Source of the DNA: an uncultured Alphaproteobacteria bacterium
GTDB lineage: Bacteria; Pseudomonadota; Alphaproteobacteria; RF32; CAG-239
Reading direction: 5' to 3'
Length of the DNA: 54,841 bases
Assembly: GCA_934271715.1 (NCBI GenBank)
Contig: CAKQRZ010000013.1
Span: 1-54,841 of the forward strand
In this document: positions 50,741-54,841 of the stretch, one piece after another
Numbering within the stretch: the stretch's first letter is position 1
Layout of the letters: the number at the start of each line of letters is the position of its first letter
Notes under the pieces: generated by a model
Told to the model about the DNA's origin: nothing
Seen by the model: only the letters and a program-made list of their open reading frames with translations
The model's database searches: none
Translations under genes and position numbers: made by a program

Positions 50741-51026
50741 TTTTACCTCTTCTTTTGGCTGTGGCTTTGGTTTTGGCGGATGCTTTTTGTTTTTTAGCCT
50801 GCGGCTGAACTTTAACTTTTTGAAAACGCTGCATAAATTTTTGAAGCAGCGCCGTATATTTATTTTGCGGAACGCCGACAAACACAACAGCGCTGAGCAA
50901 AACCAAAACAAAAATAATCCGCACTAAATATGAAAATATGCTGTTGTCAACAATATCCAGCACGTTGAAACTCACTAAAGAGAATACAACGAAAAACATC
51001 AGCAATGTAATAACAACAGATTTCAT
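50733..51026 (-). CDS. Small two-helix membrane protein in the VirB6 operon
   Basis: 97 aa. Two hydrophobic segments (about 4-25 and 33-53) and a very basic C-terminus (KKQKASAKTKATAKRRGKN). AAAGGAAA precedes the ATG. It lies 20 bases after one VirB6 gene and overlaps the next by 8 bases. The two-helix topology resembles the small VirB3/VirB2-like components, but no motif supports either name. Confidence 0.6.
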   Translation of the reverse strand: MKSVVITLLMFFVVFSLVSFNVLDIVDNSIFSYLVRIIFVLVLLSAVVFVGVPQNKYTALLQKFMQRFQKVKVQPQAKKQKASAKTKATAKRRGKNV

Positions 51027-51046
51027 ATTTTTTCCTTTTTACTAAA

Positions 51047-53413
51047 TTATGAGGCTGATTCTGCACCGCCGCTGCCGGAATCTCCGCCACTGCCGCCGCC
51101 GGACTGGGAAGACTGTCCGCCAGAGCTTCCGGAACCGCCGCCAGAGCTTCCGTTGCCGCCAGAGCTTCCGTTGCCGCCGGAACCTCCGCCATTGCGTCCG
51201 CCGGCCATTTTGGCTTTGCTGCCGATACCCATTGCACCGGCTGCTTTTTGCATGCCGCCTTTGATTTTGTTTTTGGCAGCCTGCGCCGCGCCTTTGGCAC
51301 CGGAAGCTTCGGCGATTTCGCCTGCCGCTTTTCCGGCAACCGCACCGGCTTTGCCCATTCCGGCTTTGGCAGCGATAGTAGCCGCGCTTGCAGCAGTTCC
51401 GCCCAATTTGGCTCCCATGTCGCCGGTCGGTACGCCGCCAGGAGCAAAACGCTCGGTAACTCCTGACAGATTGCGGACCAGTTTCATGGATATCATGCAG
51501 CAAATAACCAAAATCAGCATCTGCAAGCCGGTAATATTCATGGCTTTAGAAAGCGAATCCGTATCGTTGCTGTTCAGCCATTCCATTAAGTCATTTTCAT
51601 TTATACCGGCGGTCAGCGCTTCTTTCAGCAATTCTACCACCGTTGCCAGCAGCACGCCCATCATCACAAAGCGGAAAAATACGTTCATCAGCATTTTCCA
51701 GCCGACGCTGGTATAGCCGGAAGTCAGCTTAAACGGCCAGCAGGCAATCAAAAACGGCAGCACGCAGCAGATAACGCCTAAGTGAATCGCTACATCCAAA
51801 AGATAGAATCCGACTGCCAGCATAATCATTAAGCCAAAGGCAAAGACCAGTATGCCCTCAAACATCATCTCCCAATGCGGGATAATGTACCAGACTTTAT
51901 TTTGCCAAGAGTTGCAATAGAGCGAGCGCCCGATTGCCGGAATGATTGAAGATTTTTCGTTAAAGCCCTCTACCGCGCCCATCAGCTTTTTCAAGAAGTC
52001 AGCGGTCAGCAGCTGGTTTTCTTGGTCAAACGAATTATAATTTTCAGCGTACGAATCCACGACGTTTTTGGCGTCTGTCGGAATCAGGGCTAAGCCAAAT
52101 TCAAAACCGCTTTCAATAATCGGAGTCAGACCGTTTTCATAGATAAAGGACGGAACCTCCAGCAAAACTACGGCAACCGCCACTTTAAAGCCCTGCAGCA
52201 GCACGGTGTTAAGAAATTTTCCGATTCCCTGCTTGGCAGGCGAGCCGACCAGCATTAAAACCTGATAGGCTAAAAAGATTAAAAACGCGGTTATCAAAAC
52301 TTTTATCAGACCGCCGGATAGTTTTTCAAATGCGCCTTTAGCCAAGTCTTGGTCGGCAACCAGAATCGTTTCAAAAATTCCGCAGGTCGGGCAAACCGAA
52401 AGGTCAGACTGATATTCGTTCAGCTGTTTGCAGGTGGAGTCGTTTACATCGTCTTCTTCAAAAGTATCATCTTTAACCGTACAGGTCAGCAAATCTCCGG
52501 TTTTGGCGTTGCAAGTGCAGTCGTGATCGGACAATCCGGAAATCAGCTGCAAATAGGTGTGGGCATTTTCGCGTGCTTTTCCCATCTTCTTACGAGGCTG
52601 TAGCAGATTTTCAAAAGTATTTAAGCAGTCGGATAAAATGTTAATCTTTTCATCTAATACTTTTATCTGTTCGTTAATTTCTGTTCTTTTTTTGTTATCG
52701 GCAATGGAGGCTAAATCCTGCCTTTTACTGTTTTTGTCATTGGCGTATTGGGTTTTTGCTTTGGTTAAGTCTTTTTTATAGCTTGTAATATCTAACTGTG
52801 TGTCTTTTAAGCGCCCGTTAACCGCGGCAAAGCTGTTAGCAATAGCCGGCAAATATTTAGATGCGGCAATGGAAGCGCCTTTTTCATCTTTAGCATCAAA
52901 TGTCAGGTTGCCGCCGCCGATAGCCGAAATTTCTGAACCTGTAGCATTGTTTATACCGTTAATTGCACCGTTTATCACGGCGCTTCCGGCAGCTGTGATA
53001 TATTTAAATCCAACTTTAGCCATGTCTACACTTGAATTGACAAGTGCTTTTAAAGCTTGTCCAGCTTTACCCGCTACGGTTGATTTGTCGCCTGTTTTAA
53101 AGTCTAATTCACCGGGAACAAAACAAACTACATCATTTTTGCGCATTGCTTCCAGCTGTTTTTCGTACTCATCATAGTTTGTTTTCATGTCTATGAGTTC
53201 TTGGTTGGCCTTTTCAGCCATTTTTTTGAAGTCGCCGTCCCGCGGTTCGCAGTCTTTTGTGCCGTCGGTGTGAGTCTGAGAGGCGTCAGTTTTGATTTCG
53301 GTATCTTGGGCAAAAACCGGATTAGCAGTAATAATCATTAAAAAACAATATGTTAAACAGATTTTTAACATAAAAGATAAAACATTTTTATTTTGGCGGC
53401 ACCGTGTCAGCAT
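51047..53413 (-). CDS. VirB6-like protein, first of the array
   Basis: 788 aa from the ATG at 53413 (AAGGA 6 bases upstream). Signal-like segment FMLKICLTYCFLMIITANPVFA after 14 residues; a long periplasmic coiled-coil region (KKDLTKAKTQYANDKNSKRQ, INEQIKVLDEKINILSDCLN); CPTCGIF motif near residue 345; VirB6/TrbL core with FLIFLAYQVLMLVGS, YLLDVAIHLGVICCVLPFLI and ACWPFKLTSGYTSVG; a Gly/Ser-rich tail (GGNGSSGGNGSSGGG). It begins the eight-gene operon, with an extended -10 upstream. Confidence 0.83.
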   Translation of the reverse strand: MLTRCRQNKNVLSFMLKICLTYCFLMIITANPVFAQDTEIKTDASQTHTDGTKDCEPRDGDFKKMAEKANQELIDMKTNYDEYEKQLEAMRKNDVVCFVPGELDFKTGDKSTVAGKAGQALKALVNSSVDMAKVGFKYITAAGSAVINGAINGINNATGSEISAIGGGNLTFDAKDEKGASIAASKYLPAIANSFAAVNGRLKDTQLDITSYKKDLTKAKTQYANDKNSKRQDLASIADNKKRTEINEQIKVLDEKINILSDCLNTFENLLQPRKKMGKARENAHTYLQLISGLSDHDCTCNAKTGDLLTCTVKDDTFEEDDVNDSTCKQLNEYQSDLSVCPTCGIFETILVADQDLAKGAFEKLSGGLIKVLITAFLIFLAYQVLMLVGSPAKQGIGKFLNTVLLQGFKVAVAVVLLEVPSFIYENGLTPIIESGFEFGLALIPTDAKNVVDSYAENYNSFDQENQLLTADFLKKLMGAVEGFNEKSSIIPAIGRSLYCNSWQNKVWYIIPHWEMMFEGILVFAFGLMIMLAVGFYLLDVAIHLGVICCVLPFLIACWPFKLTSGYTSVGWKMLMNVFFRFVMMGVLLATVVELLKEALTAGINENDLMEWLNSNDTDSLSKAMNITGLQMLILVICCMISMKLVRNLSGVTERFAPGGVPTGDMGAKLGGTAASAATIAAKAGMGKAGAVAGKAAGEIAEASGAKGAAQAAKNKIKGGMQKAAGAMGIGSKAKMAGGRNGGGSGGNGSSGGNGSSGGGSGSSGGQSSQSGGGSGGDSGSGGAESAS

Positions 53414-53450
53414 TATAGTCCTTAATATTTATGTGTCCCGAATATAGGAC

Positions 53451-53459
53451 AGTATAACA
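53451..53459 (-). promoter_or_regulatory. Extended -10 promoter element of the VirB6 operon
   Basis: TGTTATACT on the minus strand (TG-n-TATACT), about 38 bases before the ATG at 53413. The -35 match is poor. Confidence 0.4.
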
Positions 53460-53513
53460 TACTTTTAGTAATATTTGTATGACAATATCGTTAAATATTC
53501 GTAATCAAACGCA

Positions 53514-54395
53514 TTATTTTTCGGCAGCCGATTCGTCTGCTGCTGAATTTGTAAACGGAAAACTGCCGGCAGTAATGAATTGGGCGCAGATTTCTCCGAG
53601 ATCCGAATCGGTCAGCGGAAAAAATCGGCTGCGGTTCAGGCGGCAGATGTTTTCAGCATAGGAACTTTCACTCGGCGGAGTTAAAAACGGAAAGCCCTCA
53701 TAGCGCTTCAAAAGTTTTTTTAATATCTGCGTATAGGTCGGGGGATAAAAAATAATACCGTGCTGAATTTCTTTGGGAAGCTTAGGCAAATCCAAGGCTT
53801 TTTGCGGAGTAATATCTGGCAGCATCGGTCCGAGAAGCTTGCGCATCAGCTCAGAGCGGCACAGCAAATCTGCTAAATCGCTGCCCGAATTTATGGGATT
53901 GATGTCGGTAACGCTGGCAATGTTATAGATTCGGTAATTGTCAGCCAAAGCTAAAAACTGCCGCAAAACCAGACAGCCGGCGCCGTGCGTGATAAAATGC
54001 AGCTTGCCGCTGTTGTTGAGATTCCGCAGAAAAACAGCGAGCAAATTGGCCTGATGCTTGAGATTCTTGCTGAAAAACGGATAGTTTACGGCAATAATGT
54101 TGGCTTTGAGTTCTTTCAGCGGTTCGCAAACCCGATTCCATGAAAATTTTGTGCGTCCGTAGTTGTGCAGCAGGATAACCGAGTCGGTATACGGCGATTC
54201 TATCTCACAGGCCTCTATATATTTTAAAAGTGTATTTTTACAGTTTTCAAAGCTGCCGGAATCGCGTCTGATATTATGATTATCCAATAATCTGTATTTT
54301 TGAGTGCGGATATTGCGCTGAATTACCCAATTTTGATAGTTAAAAACGTCTTCCCAAAAGAATCGGCCGCCAAATGTGAAAAAATCAAACTTCAT
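53514..54395 (-). CDS. Degenerate alpha/beta-hydrolase-like protein
   Basis: 293 aa; GGAG 8 bases before the ATG. The order of elements fits an alpha/beta-hydrolase: VILLHNYGRTKFSW (oxyanion strand), ANIIAVNYPFF, then HFITHGAGCLVLRQFLAL at residues 133-150, where the nucleophile elbow GxSxG reads THGAG; the serine is replaced by Gly138. This suggests loss of esterase/lipase chemistry, or a pseudo-enzyme. A YPPTYTQILKKLLKRYEGF region follows. No signal peptide. Neighbour to the VirB6 operon on the same strand, so it could be connected. Confidence 0.7.
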   Translation of the reverse strand: MKFDFFTFGGRFFWEDVFNYQNWVIQRNIRTQKYRLLDNHNIRRDSGSFENCKNTLLKYIEACEIESPYTDSVILLHNYGRTKFSWNRVCEPLKELKANIIAVNYPFFSKNLKHQANLLAVFLRNLNNSGKLHFITHGAGCLVLRQFLALADNYRIYNIASVTDINPINSGSDLADLLCRSELMRKLLGPMLPDITPQKALDLPKLPKEIQHGIIFYPPTYTQILKKLLKRYEGFPFLTPPSESSYAENICRLNRSRFFPLTDSDLGEICAQFITAGSFPFTNSAADESAAEK

Positions 54396-54841
54396 TACGA
54401 ATCTCCAAACGAATCTTTACGAATCTTGCGTAAAATAGATTAAAAAAGTATTAACTTTTTGATTTTTTGATATTTTTTATAAAATAGCAGTAGTAAGGGC
54501 AGGGGATGCTTGCAGATTGTGAACAGAATTGCCGGAAAAAGCGGATAAAAAAAATTTAATTTTATTTTACGCAAAAACAATGTGTTATTAAAAATATGGC
54601 AAAAACCTAAAAAAAAATGAAAAAAGGTGTTGACATTGTGGGATGATTATTCTATACAGTCAATCACCGGCCGATGAGGTGCGGTTGAAAAAAAAGCTAG
54701 CGAGGCTAGCGAGGTTATAAGAAATCGTAGATAAGCAAAAAAGAGGATATGCAGACGGTATATTAAAAATATAAAGTCTAGTATATCAGAAAAGGAACCT
54801 AAGAAATTCTTTATGAGTAGAATATAGTAGACAGGATGAAC
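54396..54841. other. Gene-free right end with a strong outward promoter
   Basis: No open frame with a ribosome site in 446 bases. The region after 54660 contains GCTAGCGAG twice in a row (54695-54713) and AG-rich sequence, as in the start of a structural RNA or a long 5' leader cut by the window edge. I could not match it to tmRNA, RNase P RNA, 6S or rRNA. Confidence 0.6.
54630..54658 (+). promoter_or_regulatory. Near-consensus promoter at the right end
   Basis: TTGACA (54630-54635), exactly 17 bases, TATACA (54653-54658) on the plus strand, followed by more than 180 bases without a start signal before the window ends. Confidence 0.8.

Noticed and set aside
50733..51026. Naming the 97-aa protein VirB3 or VirB2
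   Set aside because: Only the two-helix topology fits; no sequence motif supports either.
54660..54841. tmRNA, RNase P RNA or rRNA start at the right end
   Set aside because: None of their conserved 5' sequences is visible in the 180 bases available.

Overview
The window looks like the chromosome of an uncultured alphaproteobacterium, probably one of the gut-associated, host-linked lineages that carry many pilin-like proteins starting with a G/RSMIEMLGVLAI motif. Evidence for Alphaproteobacteria is gene order (nuoLMN-like genes, birA and RNase J in a row; tolC, a PopZ-like gene and valS in a row; ruvA-ruvB-ybgC) and the tandem VirB6 genes. The lineage assignment is inference from sequence memory; no search was run.

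Layout. 1-640: tandem and dispersed repeats. 646-2571: a DUF262/DUF1524 (GmrSD-like) defence gene, AT-rich and probably acquired. 2759-12298: housekeeping genes (CNNM/CorC transporter, truA, mntP, ruvA, ruvB, ybgC, a transglutaminase-like protein, a TPR-methyltransferase), interrupted by two pilin-like genes. 12437-16601: tRNA-Leu(CAA), a dispersed repeat carrying a MITE-like insertion, two divergent pilin-like genes and tRNA-Lys(TTT). 16756-23991: an operon with three very divergent complex I antiporter-like subunits, birA and RNase J. 24369-32178: glgP, tolC, a PopZ-like gene, valS and an OmpA-type lipoprotein. 32508-33359: a fifth pilin-like gene. 33405-53413: a 20-kb block, all on the minus strand, with six VirB6-like ORFs (two of them fused to peptidoglycan hydrolases, two forming a split pair), a secretin-like lipoprotein, repeat-rich proteins and an HTH regulator. 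53514-54395: a degenerate alpha/beta-hydrolase. The last 450 bases hold a strong promoter but no gene.

Most unusual content. (1) Three of the five pilin-like genes (6151, 14672, 32508) share a promoter and a ~220-nt leader with covarying helices and an antiterminator/terminator switch just before the start codon, which looks like an undescribed cis-regulatory RNA. (2) The other two (4268 and 13340) have a different, also shared, promoter, then an ATG followed within eight codons by a (CT)n tract, then an open frame running into the pilin. In both the tract length puts the ATG out of frame, by different amounts, as expected for phase-variable contingency loci. (3) Palindromic elements sit in frame between the start and the prepilin cleavage site; two copies are exactly 135 bp (45 codons). 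(4) The VirB6 array carries its own SleB-type and M23-type lytic domains on what should be the periplasmic side, with one VirB6 split into two genes. Together these suggest a surface apparatus (type IV pilus-like and/or type IV secretion) with variable pilins; the ATPases and the core complex are not in this window.
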